Of a stretch of DNA of 64,000 nucleotides, positions 35,056 to 43,637 are shown one piece after another (positions within the stretch are counted from its first letter, which is position 1; every line of letters starts with the position of its first letter). The DNA lies in contig NZ_NHOC01000003.1 in assembly GCF_002157465.1 (NCBI RefSeq), positions 62,001 to 126,000 of the forward strand, written 5' to 3'. The notes beneath the pieces are model-generated. The model ran no database searches, was not told where the DNA came from, and saw only the letters and a program-made list of their open reading frames with translations. This DNA comes from Butyricicoccus porcorum. GTDB lineage: Bacteria > Bacillota > Clostridia > Oscillospirales > Butyricicoccaceae. A program made the translations under genes and the position numbers.

Positions 35056-36325
35056 AAATCAGGTTTCCTACTACAGGAAATATATTCAGAGCAATCCCCA
35101 GTATGAATACGTTGATATTTATGCGGATGAGGGAATCACAGGCACCAGTACAAAGAAGCGGGATGCTTTTAACCGTATGATTGAAGACTGCCGGGCACAT
35201 AAGATCGACCTGATTATCACGAAATCCATCAGCAGGTTTGCCCGGAATACGCTGGATTGTCTGAACTATGTCCGTGAGCTGAAAGGGATTGGAATCGGCA
35301 TAATATTTGAAAAGGAGAACATCAACACGCTGGATGCAAAGGGAGAGGTTTTGCTCACAATCCTCTCCTCGCTGGCACAGGATGAGAGCCGGTCAATTTC
35401 AGAAAACTCCGCATGGGGTATCCGCCGGCGCTTTGAGCAGGGGCAGTATACGATTGCAACCAAGCGCTTTCTAGGCTATGACCGGGATAAGAACGGCAAT
35501 CTGGTAGTCAATCCGCGGCAGGCGAAAATTGTGCAGAGATTGTATCGGGAATTTCTGGATGGCAAGACCACAAATTACATCGCCCGTATTTTTGAACAGG
35601 AACATATTAAAAACTGGGATGGCAGGACGAAATGGCAGACCACTACGCTGGAGAGTATGCTGAGAAACGAAAAATATAAAGGCGACGCAATCCTCCAGAA
35701 AAGTTATACCGTAGATTTCCTGACCAAGAAGCGCAAGAACAACGATGGAGAACTGCGGAAAACCGTGATTCATGACGATCATGAAGCGATTATCGAGCCG
35801 TGGATGTGGGAGGCAGTTCAGCTGGAGCAGGAACGGCGGAGGAAATACCGGGAAGAGCACGGCTTGAAATTTTATTCCCAGAACACGGCACAAAATCCGT
35901 TTTCCGGCAAGGTTATATGCGGGAGCTGTGGAAAGGCTTATGTGCGCAAAGGCTGGACCAGCACAAAGGGCGTGCGGAAGGTCTGGCAGTGCAGTGAACG
36001 GTATCGGGTCAAAGGCGTGATTGGCTGTGAAAACCGGCATCTGGATGAAGCTGTTCTGGAAAAAGCATATCACATGGCGTGGAATGCGATATTGGAAAAT
36101 CAGGATGCGCTTATGCAGAAATGGCGCCGTATGGAGAATGATGAAAACCCGCTTGTACGCTATCGGGGAAAACGGTTTCAGGAATTATCTGCCGGAGCCA
36201 GTGAGAATGATGCAATGGACATAGATGTCATGCTGGCTACGCTGAGCCACATCGTTGTGTATGAAGATGGCGTGCTGAAGGTTGTCTTTCTGGATGGCAC
36301 TGAGGTTGCGTGCGGCGGGGAATAA
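34916..36325 (+). CDS. Large serine recombinase 2
   Basis: 469 residues from ATG 34916 after GAGGAGGTTAT. Catalytic Ser36 is in YCRVSTDQEEQQSS; DEGITGTSTKKRDAF and ITKSISRFARNTLDCLNYVR complete the site. The recombinase domain and zinc ribbon (CGSCGKAYVRKG...WQCSERY...GCENRH) are intact. It is clearly related to recombinase 1 but diverged, so the pair probably arose by old duplication and works as two proteins. Either one may set direction of integration, or the pair may act as a heteromer. Confidence 0.93.
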   Translation: MARSITVIPAKQTLTQASTENRLSEKIRVAAYCRVSTDQEEQQSSYENQVSYYRKYIQSNPQYEYVDIYADEGITGTSTKKRDAFNRMIEDCRAHKIDLIITKSISRFARNTLDCLNYVRELKGIGIGIIFEKENINTLDAKGEVLLTILSSLAQDESRSISENSAWGIRRRFEQGQYTIATKRFLGYDRDKNGNLVVNPRQAKIVQRLYREFLDGKTTNYIARIFEQEHIKNWDGRTKWQTTTLESMLRNEKYKGDAILQKSYTVDFLTKKRKNNDGELRKTVIHDDHEAIIEPWMWEAVQLEQERRRKYREEHGLKFYSQNTAQNPFSGKVICGSCGKAYVRKGWTSTKGVRKVWQCSERYRVKGVIGCENRHLDEAVLEKAYHMAWNAILENQDALMQKWRRMENDENPLVRYRGKRFQELSAGASENDAMDIDVMLATLSHIVVYEDGVLKVVFLDGTEVACGGE

Positions 36326-36411
36326 TGAAATGATTTGTAGAGTGAACGGACGATAGGACAGCAGAAAACGCTGTACCGTCGTCCGTTTCCTTTCGGGAAG
36401 GGAGCGATACA

Positions 36412-36705
36412 ATGGAACGAATTGATACAACAGCTGTCAGACTGTGTCCGAATTGCGGTGAGAAAGTGATTCAGCCGAAAACAGGACGGCGGAGGAAATT
36501 CTGTTCGGAGCGGTGCAGGAGGGAATGGTGGTCGGCACATCCAGAGGATATCATGCGGCAGGAAAGCGCCAATTACCATTTAACCTGCGCATACTGTGGC
36601 CGTCAGTTTATTTCTTATGGAAATAAAGAGAGAAAATACTGCTGTCATTCCTGCTATATTCATGACCGGTTCTGGCGGACAGAAGAAAACAGAAAAACAT
36701 CGTGA
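36412..36705 (+). CDS. Double zinc-ribbon protein, paralogue of the gene at 3960
   Basis: 97 residues from ATG 36412 after GAAGGGAGCG. Two cysteine units: LCPNCGEKVIQPKTGRRRKF then CSERCRREWW, and LTCAYCGRQFISYGNKERKY then CCHSC. This is the same layout as the protein at 3960-4280. It follows the recombinases directly, so it may help them, for example as an accessory DNA-binding or directionality factor. That role is inference. Confidence 0.75.
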   Translation: MERIDTTAVRLCPNCGEKVIQPKTGRRRKFCSERCRREWWSAHPEDIMRQESANYHLTCAYCGRQFISYGNKERKYCCHSCYIHDRFWRTEENRKTS

Positions 36706-36749
36706 AAGCGAACCGGCAGGTACGGCATCGAGAAATAGGCCGCATCTGC

Positions 36750-36777
36750 CGGCTTTTTTTTGCGCAAAAAAAAGCCG
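36750..36777. terminator. Bidirectional terminator at the phage right edge
   Basis: CGGC-T8-GCGC-A8-GCCG is a perfect inverted repeat of 28 bases that works on both strands. It separates the plus-strand zinc-ribbon gene from the minus-strand repressor gene. Confidence 0.88.
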
Positions 36778-36798
36778 CCGAACAAAAATTCGACAGCA

Positions 36799-37002
36799 TT
36801 ACTCGTTATCCACAAATTGAACAATATCATTGGGGGTACAGTCTAAAATCCGGCACAGCTTTTCCAAGGTGAGCAGGGTGATGTTTTTGTTTTTCTTAAA
36901 GGAATCCAGCGTTTTGTTATCAATGCCCTGCTTGAGAAGCTGGTATTGTGTCACGTTCTTTTCCTTCATGGTACGCCATAGTGGGCTGAAATCTATAATC
37001 AC
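36799..37002 (-). CDS. XRE-type helix-turn-helix repressor
   Basis: 67 residues from a GTG start at 37002. The sequence IIDFSPLWRTMKEKNVTQYQL, then KQGIDNKTLDSFKKNKNITL and LCRILDCTPNDIVQFV is the compact XRE repressor seen in clostridial phages and elements. A longer reading to 37074 exists but has no ribosome site. It is transcribed away from a palindromic operator at 37056-37079, so autoregulation is likely. It may be the lysogeny repressor of the phage or a regulator of the genes at 37188-38123. Confidence 0.85.
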   Translation of the reverse strand: MIIDFSPLWRTMKEKNVTQYQLLKQGIDNKTLDSFKKNKNITLLTLEKLCRILDCTPNDIVQFVDNE

Positions 37003-37055
37003 AATCACCGCCTTATGTGGGATACGTTCATTATAGAATGCCCAATATAAATTGG

Positions 37056-37087
37056 ATATTGTGGATATATTCACAATATAGTATAAT
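37056..37087 (+). promoter_or_regulatory. Operator palindrome overlapping a sigma-A promoter
   Basis: Arms ATATTGTG (37056-37063) and CACAATAT (37072-37079) form a perfect 8+8 palindrome. A promoter overlaps it: TTGTGG (37059-37064), 17-base spacer, TATAAT (37082-37087), pointing to the gene at 37188. Repressor bound to the palindrome would block this promoter. Confidence 0.75.
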
Positions 37088-37187
37088 GGCTCTGTCAGGG
37101 GAATAATTCGGCAAATTAGCTACTGGATATTGACTTAAAACAGAGGTAACATCATCACACCAAATCAAGAGACAGGTGGAGGCTGAT

Positions 37188-37556
37188 GTGAAAATGAAAC
37201 GAAACGGTTTGTGTTCCGGTGCAGCCGGAGAGGTTATGAAAAAATGGAGAAGCTATCTCGCCGAACATCCGGTGGATTACCATGGGGATGTGGATTCCAT
37301 GCTTGAGTTACTTTATCATTTCTTTACGGAATATGAGCCCGTGGAAAATGAGGAGCTTCGCAGGCAATTTGCAGAACTGGAACATCAGCTCATGAGTTCT
37401 CTGGGGGAAACGGGGGATTCCTGCAGAGAAACCGTAGAATCCCTCATGACAATCGTTAGCAGTGTTTGTGCGGAGTGCGAGCGTGCAGCGTTTATGGAAG
37501 GTGTAAAAGTTGGAGTAAGGCTGATACTGGAACTGACGGAAGATCAGTCTCCGTAA
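37188..37556 (+). CDS. Unknown small helical protein
   Basis: 122 residues if GTG 37188 is used (six bases beyond GGAGG); ATG 37194 is the alternative. Nearly all alpha-helical by residue pattern: EVMKKWRSYLAEH, MLELLYHFFTEYEPVENEEL, and a C-terminal SSVCAECERAAFMEGVKVGV, resembling small proteins of clostridial prophages that are annotated only as domains of unknown function. It is read from the operator-controlled promoter. Confidence 0.55.
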   Translation: MKMKRNGLCSGAAGEVMKKWRSYLAEHPVDYHGDVDSMLELLYHFFTEYEPVENEELRRQFAELEHQLMSSLGETGDSCRETVESLMTIVSSVCAECERAAFMEGVKVGVRLILELTEDQSP

Positions 37557-37589
37557 CATCTATCATATTCTGATCGGGAGGCGGCAGCA

Positions 37590-38123
37590 ATGAAGATTGA
37601 ACGGTATTTTTATTCAGAAGCAAAAGCGGAATGGGAACAGCAGCTGGAGAAAATGCGCCGACATCAGGAAGCTCTGTATTTGTCAGAGGACAGATCAGAT
37701 GCCGGGGCTGAAGAGACAGATGTTGAGGAAGAGAGTGCTTATATGGAATGGATCTCCGAGGTCATGGATGAATCGAAGAACACATTTCCGGCTGACCAGC
37801 CGCCGATTTGTACGATTGCCAATCCGAAAAAATACAGCGAGTTCAGGGGACTGGTGAACGAAGCGATTGAGCTGGCAAGGGCAGTCAGAGCAAATCTTCT
37901 GGTAAATGTGGAAAATCTCACAGCTTCCATTATTCTGGTCGGCGATGACATGGCCTTTGCTGGTGAAGAGAAACAGATACTGGACAGGCTGACTGAATCG
38001 GCTGACGATGTAGATGTAAAGCTGTCTGTGGATGTGGGGGATGGCAGTCCCACGGATATTGATGGAATTGTGCAGATGGAGTTCTGGTTTGATTTTTATG
38101 AGGAAGTGGAGATGGAGGAATGA
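37590..38123 (+). CDS. Unknown acidic protein
   Basis: 177 residues from ATG 37590 after GGGAGGCGGC. The N-terminal third is charged and helical (WEQQLEKMRRHQEALYLSED, ETDVEEES). The C-terminal part looks like an alpha-beta domain (NLLVNVENLTASIILVGDDM, VDVKLSVDVGDG, VQMEFWFDFYEEVE). No family is recognised. It is probably in an operon with the gene at 37188 and ends before a terminator. Confidence 0.6.
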   Translation: MKIERYFYSEAKAEWEQQLEKMRRHQEALYLSEDRSDAGAEETDVEEESAYMEWISEVMDESKNTFPADQPPICTIANPKKYSEFRGLVNEAIELARAVRANLLVNVENLTASIILVGDDMAFAGEEKQILDRLTESADDVDVKLSVDVGDGSPTDIDGIVQMEFWFDFYEEVEMEE

Positions 38124-38200
38124 AAAGAACGGTGTAGTTACTTGATAATGAAAGATCATATTATATTCACAAAATGTAAAAATTAATTAATTTGATGAAG

Positions 38201-38239
38201 GAACCCGAAGATTTCTTTTACTGATCATCGGGTTCTTTT
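38201..38239 (+). terminator. Intrinsic terminator
   Basis: Arms GAACCCGA (38201-38208) and TCGGGTTC (38228-38235), then TTTT. It closes the 37188-38123 unit before the defence island. Confidence 0.75.
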
Positions 38240-38310
38240 ATATGAAAGTATTTTTGACAGCATATGATCAGATGCACATTGAGCGATTACTTAAAGAAAT
38301 ATAAGTCGAG

Positions 38311-38339
38311 TTGTATTTACTACTAAAATTTGGTATAAT
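38311..38339 (+). promoter_or_regulatory. Sigma-A promoter of the nuclease-helicase unit
   Basis: TTGTAT (38311-38316), exact 17-base spacer, TATAAT (38334-38339). It lies 66 bases before the helicase start. Confidence 0.75.
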
Positions 38340-38404
38340 ATATATATTATACTTTGTTGTATTTGAATCATTCGATGTATCTTTGTGCGGTAATGGAGAA
38401 ACAT

Positions 38405-40657
38405 ATGCCTACCAAATATGCAAGCAATGCAGGAAACAGCAGCGCAGAAGAGAAATTTGTACAACTGTTTTGTGACGTATTTGGCCCAGAAAAAGGTCAA
38501 TACGTCTATTTGCAGTTTCCATTTCTTGATATTTACGGAAAACACCGTACAATTGACTTTGCGATTAGAGATAAAGAGGGAAAGATTGCCTTTGAAATAG
38601 ACGGAAATACATGGCATAACCCTGCTAAAGTGTCGGAAGATAAATATTTAGATGATTTGTTAAAACAGAACAGTCTGATTTATGACGGCTGGAAGGTGTA
38701 TCGCTGGACAGATGCGCAGTTGGAAAAAACTCCGGAACGTGTAAAGGACGAATTGGTTACCTTCCTGGGCACATCTCCGGCGTTGTTTTTTATTGATGAT
38801 ATAATGCCGGAACAGAAAGGGAAAGTTTTTTCGCTGCGTGAGCATCAAGAAGAGGCATTGGATAATCTGAAACAGATGCGCATGGATGGGCACACGATTG
38901 CTCTTGTCCAAGGCGCAACAGGTTCAGGTAAATCTGCTATTGGTATTCTTGATGCAAAAGCGGTGGGAAAACGAACACTTTTTCTCGCTCATACGAAAGA
39001 ATTAGTCCTTCAGGGCTATCATAATTTCTTGAAGTTATGGCCGGAAGTAAGCGTGGGAAAATATATCGAGGACGAGCACGATACAGATACATATGTGGTT
39101 TGCGGCAGCATTCAAAGCATAGTTCGTAATTTAGATGCGTTTAACGCAGATGAATTTGGATATCTTATCATTGATGAATGCCATCACGCATCAGCAGATA
39201 CATACAAAAAGATTCTGTCTTTCTTTAAAACCAGATTCACTTTGGGATTAACAGCCACGCCGGAAAGAGCAGATGGAGAAGATTTGCTGGATATTTTTCA
39301 ACATGTAGCGCATAAACTGGATATTCAGGAAGCGGTTGAAAACGGCGTGCTGGTACCGGTGCGCTGTATTCGCGTTAAGACTAATATTGACCTGCAAGAT
39401 GTAAGAATAAACGGCTTTAGATATAATTCACTTGACCTGGAAACAAAGATTATGGTCCCCGGCCGAAATCAGCTTATTGTGGATACCTATCTGGAATATG
39501 TGAAAGGTAAATCCACGGTTGTTTTTTGCACATCAGTAAATCATGCAAATCAGGTAGCCAATTTGTTTCGACAGAAGGGGATTCGGGCGGAAAGTATTTC
39601 CGGTTCCGTGAAAACCATAGAACGGAAAAAGATTTTGCGCGATTATGAGAATGGAGATATTTCAGTACTTTGCGCCTGCGACTTATTAAATGAAGGTTGG
39701 GATAGTCCGCATACAGAAGTATTGTTTATGGCGCGTCCAACCATGTCGAAGACAATCTATATACAACAGTTAGGCAGAGGAATGCGGACGTGTGACGGGA
39801 AAGAATATCTTATGGTGTTTGACTTTGTGGACAATGCAAATATGTTTAATTGTCCGTATTCAATGCATCGATTATTTCATGTTGCTGAGTATTGCCCGGG
39901 AGGCATGATCCTTGGCAAAAAACATGACATTCAATGGGATAAATCTTTGTTTACCAAAGGTGAGAAACCGGAAGCATTGGTCGATTTCCCGATTCATGCC
40001 ATGGATTATGAGGTTATTGACTTATTTAATTGGCAGGATAAAGCTCAGAATATGATTTCACAATTAGAGTTGACTAGACGTGTCAGCGCGCAAAGTGAAA
40101 CAATTGACCGTTATATTCGTGACGGAAAAATAAAACCGGATATGGAAGTCCCGATTAGCGAGCATCGAACGTTTAAATATTTTGAGCCCCATCGTATTCC
40201 ACAACTGTGTAAAGAATTTGGCTGGAAGCAGATTACATCCGCGAACATCAAGCAGATGTTTATGGATATGGCCAAGAAGATGAATATGAGTTATTCCTAT
40301 AAACCCGTATTTATCAAAGCTTTTTTAGAGCATATGAATGAAGATGGTGAAGCACGGATTGAAGATGTCGTTCAGGAATTTGCAGCTTTTTATGAAGAGA
40401 GAATAGAACGGGGATTGCCGGCCGAAAAGAAGAAGTGTATTTTCACCAAAGGCGGATACACTGAGAAGGATGTGGAACGATTGATATTGGCAATGCCTTT
40501 TAAACGATTTGAAGACATGAATTTCATGCACCATTCAAAATACATGGGAGTAATTCAACTGGACAAGCAAATTGTTAAACAGCTGACGGATGATAATATT
40601 CGGGAACTGCGCCAATATTGCGATATTGCACTAGAACGTTATTTCGGTAATCAATAA
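38405..40657 (+). CDS. Nuclease-helicase: Vsr/DUF559-like nuclease fused to SF2 helicase
   Basis: 750 residues from ATG 38405 (GGAG seven bases upstream). Residues 10-115 look like a PD-(D/E)xK nuclease of the Vsr/DUF559 group: Glu in SSAEEKF, Asp in HRTIDFAI, and AFEIDGNTWH giving ExD and His. An SF2 helicase follows: Walker A GATGSGKSA (about 170-178), DECHH (about 256-260), LTATPER (about 281), TSVNHAN and the arginine finger QLGRGMRT (about 455). The remaining 250 residues are unassigned. The layout resembles restriction helicases such as type III or DEAD-nuclease defence proteins. The methyltransferase gene starts one base after its stop. Confidence 0.85.
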   Translation: MPTKYASNAGNSSAEEKFVQLFCDVFGPEKGQYVYLQFPFLDIYGKHRTIDFAIRDKEGKIAFEIDGNTWHNPAKVSEDKYLDDLLKQNSLIYDGWKVYRWTDAQLEKTPERVKDELVTFLGTSPALFFIDDIMPEQKGKVFSLREHQEEALDNLKQMRMDGHTIALVQGATGSGKSAIGILDAKAVGKRTLFLAHTKELVLQGYHNFLKLWPEVSVGKYIEDEHDTDTYVVCGSIQSIVRNLDAFNADEFGYLIIDECHHASADTYKKILSFFKTRFTLGLTATPERADGEDLLDIFQHVAHKLDIQEAVENGVLVPVRCIRVKTNIDLQDVRINGFRYNSLDLETKIMVPGRNQLIVDTYLEYVKGKSTVVFCTSVNHANQVANLFRQKGIRAESISGSVKTIERKKILRDYENGDISVLCACDLLNEGWDSPHTEVLFMARPTMSKTIYIQQLGRGMRTCDGKEYLMVFDFVDNANMFNCPYSMHRLFHVAEYCPGGMILGKKHDIQWDKSLFTKGEKPEALVDFPIHAMDYEVIDLFNWQDKAQNMISQLELTRRVSAQSETIDRYIRDGKIKPDMEVPISEHRTFKYFEPHRIPQLCKEFGWKQITSANIKQMFMDMAKKMNMSYSYKPVFIKAFLEHMNEDGEARIEDVVQEFAAFYEERIERGLPAEKKKCIFTKGGYTEKDVERLILAMPFKRFEDMNFMHHSKYMGVIQLDKQIVKQLTDDNIRELRQYCDIALERYFGNQ

Positions 40658-40658
40658 T

Positions 40659-41261
40659 ATGAATACAACGGAAGCAACAATTTCTTACTATAATCACAAC
40701 ACAGACAAATTTATTCAGGAAACTGGAAATTTGCAATTTTCCTCAGTTCAAGAGATGTTTTTACAGTATGTTCCGGACGGGGGACTGATTCTGGATTTAG
40801 GATGTGGATCAGGAAGAGACAGTAAAGTATTCCTGGAAAAAGGATATCGTATTGTAGCTGTTGACGGCTCAGAAAAAATGTGCAGAGCGGCACGTGAATA
40901 TATTGGACATCCGGTGATATGTTCCTTGTTTCAGAATTATCAGCCTGCTGAAAAATTCGATGGCATTTGGGCTTGTGCCTCTTTGCTGCATTTACAGGAG
41001 AAAGATATTATATCGGTTATACGAAAAATGTCTGATGCACTTAAAGTGAATGGTGTATTCTATATGTCATTCAAGTATGGCATTGGAGCTGAAATGCGAT
41101 TCGGAAGATATTATACTGATTTTACAGAAGATACGATGCAAAATATGATTCGTGGGATCTCGGAATTATCGTTGATAAAAATGTGGTTTACACAAGATAT
41201 AAGGACAAACAATGATACGAAGTGGTTGAATATTTTGTGCTCAAAATCATACTTCAATTAA
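40659..41261 (+). CDS. Class I SAM-dependent methyltransferase
   Basis: 200 residues. Motif I LILDLGCGSGRDS (about 43-55), motif II IVAVDGSEKM, and WACASLLHLQEKD as the post-motif. There is no DPPY or cysteine motif, so it is not a standard DNA base methyltransferase. It looks like a small-molecule, protein or nucleotide methylase of the TehB-like type. It begins one base after the nuclease-helicase stop, so its product should act with that protein. The substrate is unknown. Confidence 0.8.
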   Translation: MNTTEATISYYNHNTDKFIQETGNLQFSSVQEMFLQYVPDGGLILDLGCGSGRDSKVFLEKGYRIVAVDGSEKMCRAAREYIGHPVICSLFQNYQPAEKFDGIWACASLLHLQEKDIISVIRKMSDALKVNGVFYMSFKYGIGAEMRFGRYYTDFTEDTMQNMIRGISELSLIKMWFTQDIRTNNDTKWLNILCSKSYFN

Positions 41262-41329
41262 TTAGCTGATTATAGTTTGAAGTAATATAGTGATGTTTTT
41301 AAACAGATATAGACAGTGAGGCATTTAAT

Positions 41330-42052
41330 ATGGCATTTGATCCAGGATATGATATTGGACAAATTGTTTCCAATAAAGATATTGTAAATACATTTGCATG
41401 CGGAAATATGGGCGGTATGCGTCGATCTCATAAAACCAATACGCTGGTTCTTGTAACTGATTATACAAAAGGGCTTTACCATGATAAATGGATTGGCGGA
41501 GTTCTGCATTATACAGGAATGGGAAAACGTGGTGATATGGATATACATTGGTCCCAGAATGCTACGCTGGCTGAATCAGGAAGTAACGGTGTTGATCTTC
41601 ACCTTTTTGAGGTTATAGATCCTGGTCAGTATATCTACTGTGGTCGAGTCCAACTTGTTGCACAACCTTATACAGAGATTCAACCGGATGAGGATGGAAA
41701 CAATCGACTTGCATGGATGTTTCCGGTTAGGCCTGTACCAGATAACGATGTGACAAAGCCAAAGAATTATGTATTTAAAGATATAGAAGATTATAAGGCA
41801 CGCGGCAAAAATATTGATGTCAAGTTGATAAAGCAACAAACAAAAAATGGATCTACGAAGAGGCGAAGGAATTCCAATAGTAGTGGAAAAATAGGATTAA
41901 AAGGAAAGACAGTAAAGCATATAGTTTATGGCATAGGGGTTATCATGGGATATGATGGAATAATTATGACAGTTAAATTCTCTGATTGTGCTGAGGTTAA
42001 GAGTTTAAATTATCAGTTATGTATGGAGAAAAAGTTGATTGAATTCACGTAA
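41330..42052 (+). CDS. ScoMcrA-type SRA-like modified-DNA reader with Tudor-like tail
   Basis: 240 residues from ATG 41330. Residues about 5-140 match the SRA-like domain of ScoMcrA-type modification-dependent restriction: NMGGMRRSHKTNTLVLVTDY, WIGGVLHYTGMGKRGDMD, QNATLAESGSNGVDLHLFEV and YCGRVQLVAQPY. Such domains bind flipped modified bases. Residues 190-240 (KTVKHIVYGIGVIMG...VKFSDCAEVKSL) resemble the small VxHxxFGxGxI barrel seen at the UvrD C-terminus and at the start of the helicase at 50612. No nuclease motif is present, so cutting would need a partner, most simply the nuclease-helicase upstream. Confidence 0.78.
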   Translation: MAFDPGYDIGQIVSNKDIVNTFACGNMGGMRRSHKTNTLVLVTDYTKGLYHDKWIGGVLHYTGMGKRGDMDIHWSQNATLAESGSNGVDLHLFEVIDPGQYIYCGRVQLVAQPYTEIQPDEDGNNRLAWMFPVRPVPDNDVTKPKNYVFKDIEDYKARGKNIDVKLIKQQTKNGSTKRRRNSNSSGKIGLKGKTVKHIVYGIGVIMGYDGIIMTVKFSDCAEVKSLNYQLCMEKKLIEFT

Positions 42053-42066
42053 AAATTCAATATAAT
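42039..42066 (+). promoter_or_regulatory. Sigma-A promoter of the type I operon
   Basis: TTGAAT (42039-42044), 16-base spacer, TATAAT (42061-42066), 69 bases before hsdM. It overlaps the end of the SRA gene. Confidence 0.65.
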
Positions 42067-42134
42067 GATATGGATGAACGACGTACAACTTGCATGTTGG
42101 TAATATCTATTCTGAAAATAATGGAGAAATAACA

Positions 42135-43637
42135 ATGGCTGATAAAAATACTGCCAATATTGGTTTTGAAAAACAAATATGGGATGCTGCCTGTGTACTA
42201 CGTGGCAACATGGATGCATCTGAGTATAAAAATGTGGTTTTGGGCCTGATTTTCCTGAAATATATATCAGATCGCTTTGATGAGAAACATCAGGAACTAG
42301 CGGCCGAAGGCGATGGATTCGAAGAGGATATTGATGAGTATACATCCGAGGGAATCTTTTTCGTTCCTGCCGGTGCGAGATGGAACGAAATTGCAGCCAA
42401 AGCGCATACACCGGAAATTGGCACTGTCATTGATGATGCCATGCGGGCAATTGAAAAAGAAAATAAACGTCTGAAGGATATCCTTCCGAAAAATTTTGCA
42501 CGTCCTGAGCTGGACAAGCGCCGCCTTGGAGATGTCGTGGATCTATTCACAAATATTCAGATGATCGAGCACGGAAGCGAAAAAGACATCTTAGGCCGCA
42601 CCTACGAATACTGCCTTTCTATGTTTGCGGAGAAGGAAGGTAAGCGTGGCGGTGAATTCTTCACGCCTTCTTGTGTTGTGCGAACATTGGTCGAGGTGCT
42701 CCAGCCGTTTAAGGGGCGCGTATATGATCCCTGCTGTGGTTCTGGCGGTATGTTTGTGCAGTCGGCAAAATTTGTAGAAAACCACAGTGGAAACATCAGC
42801 AATATTTCTATCTACGGTCAGGACTCCAATCCAACTACATGGAAGATGGCGCAGATGAATCTGGCGATCCGCGGGATCGAACCAGATCTTGGTGCGTATG
42901 CGGCAGATACGTTTCTTGAGGACCAGCATCCGACCATGCGTGCAGATTACATTATGGCCAATCCACCATTTAATCTCTCGGACTGGGGTGCCGACAAATT
43001 AAAGGATGATGTTCGCTGGCAATACGGTATGCCTCCGGCAGGCAATGCTAACTTTGCATGGTTGCAGCACATGATTTATCACCTGGCTCCTGCCGGAAAA
43101 ATTGGCATGGTGCTTGCCAACGGTTCCCTCTCCTCCCAATCTGGCGGCGAAGGTGAAATTCGGAAAAATATCATCAACGCGGATCTGGTGGAGTGTATTG
43201 TTGCGATGCCGACGCAGTTGTTTTACACCACCCAGATTCCGGTTTCTCTGTGGTTCCTGAACAAACAGAAAAAGCAGCCGGGCAAGACTTTATTTATTGA
43301 TGCGCGGAAACTGGGAACAATGGTGAGCCGCAAGCTGCGGGAACTGACGGATGAGGACATTGCAAAGATTGCCGATACCTACAAAGCGTATGTTGCAGGC
43401 ACTCTTGATGATCAAAAAGGATTCTGCGCGGTTGTCAACACGCAGGACATTGCCAAGCAGGACTATATTCTCACGCCGGGTCGCTATGTTGGTATCGAGG
43501 AACAGGAAGATGGCGGCGAACCGTTCGAGAAGAAGATGAGCCGTTTGACGTCTGAACTGTCTGAACTCTTTGCAAAGTCTCACGAGCTTGAAGCTGAGAT
43601 CAAGGAGAGACTAGGAGCGATTGGGTATGAACTATAA
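42135..43637 (+). CDS. hsdM: Type I restriction-modification methyltransferase HsdM
   Basis: 500 residues from ATG 42135 after TGGAGAAATAAC. N-terminal helical bundle (FEKQIWDAACVLRGNMDASE), then the N6-adenine methyltransferase core: motif I DPCCGSGGMF (about 198-207) and motif IV NPPFNLSDW (about 276-284), with RGGEFFTP before motif I. Two copies with one HsdS methylate the target; with HsdR they restrict. The last codons overlap hsdS1. Confidence 0.97.
   Translation: MADKNTANIGFEKQIWDAACVLRGNMDASEYKNVVLGLIFLKYISDRFDEKHQELAAEGDGFEEDIDEYTSEGIFFVPAGARWNEIAAKAHTPEIGTVIDDAMRAIEKENKRLKDILPKNFARPELDKRRLGDVVDLFTNIQMIEHGSEKDILGRTYEYCLSMFAEKEGKRGGEFFTPSCVVRTLVEVLQPFKGRVYDPCCGSGGMFVQSAKFVENHSGNISNISIYGQDSNPTTWKMAQMNLAIRGIEPDLGAYAADTFLEDQHPTMRADYIMANPPFNLSDWGADKLKDDVRWQYGMPPAGNANFAWLQHMIYHLAPAGKIGMVLANGSLSSQSGGEGEIRKNIINADLVECIVAMPTQLFYTTQIPVSLWFLNKQKKQPGKTLFIDARKLGTMVSRKLRELTDEDIAKIADTYKAYVAGTLDDQKGFCAVVNTQDIAKQDYILTPGRYVGIEEQEDGGEPFEKKMSRLTSELSELFAKSHELEAEIKERLGAIGYEL

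Noticed and set aside
36412-36705. Excisionase
   Set aside because: Position after the recombinases invites it, but cysteine zinc ribbons are not the usual winged-helix excisionase fold.
38201-38239. CRISPR-like or repeat array
   Set aside because: Only a single terminator hairpin is present. No repeat-spacer pattern was seen anywhere in the window.
40659-41261. DNA base methyltransferase for self-protection
   Set aside because: It lacks DPPY/NPPY and cytosine-C5 motifs, so a DNA-base role cannot be claimed.
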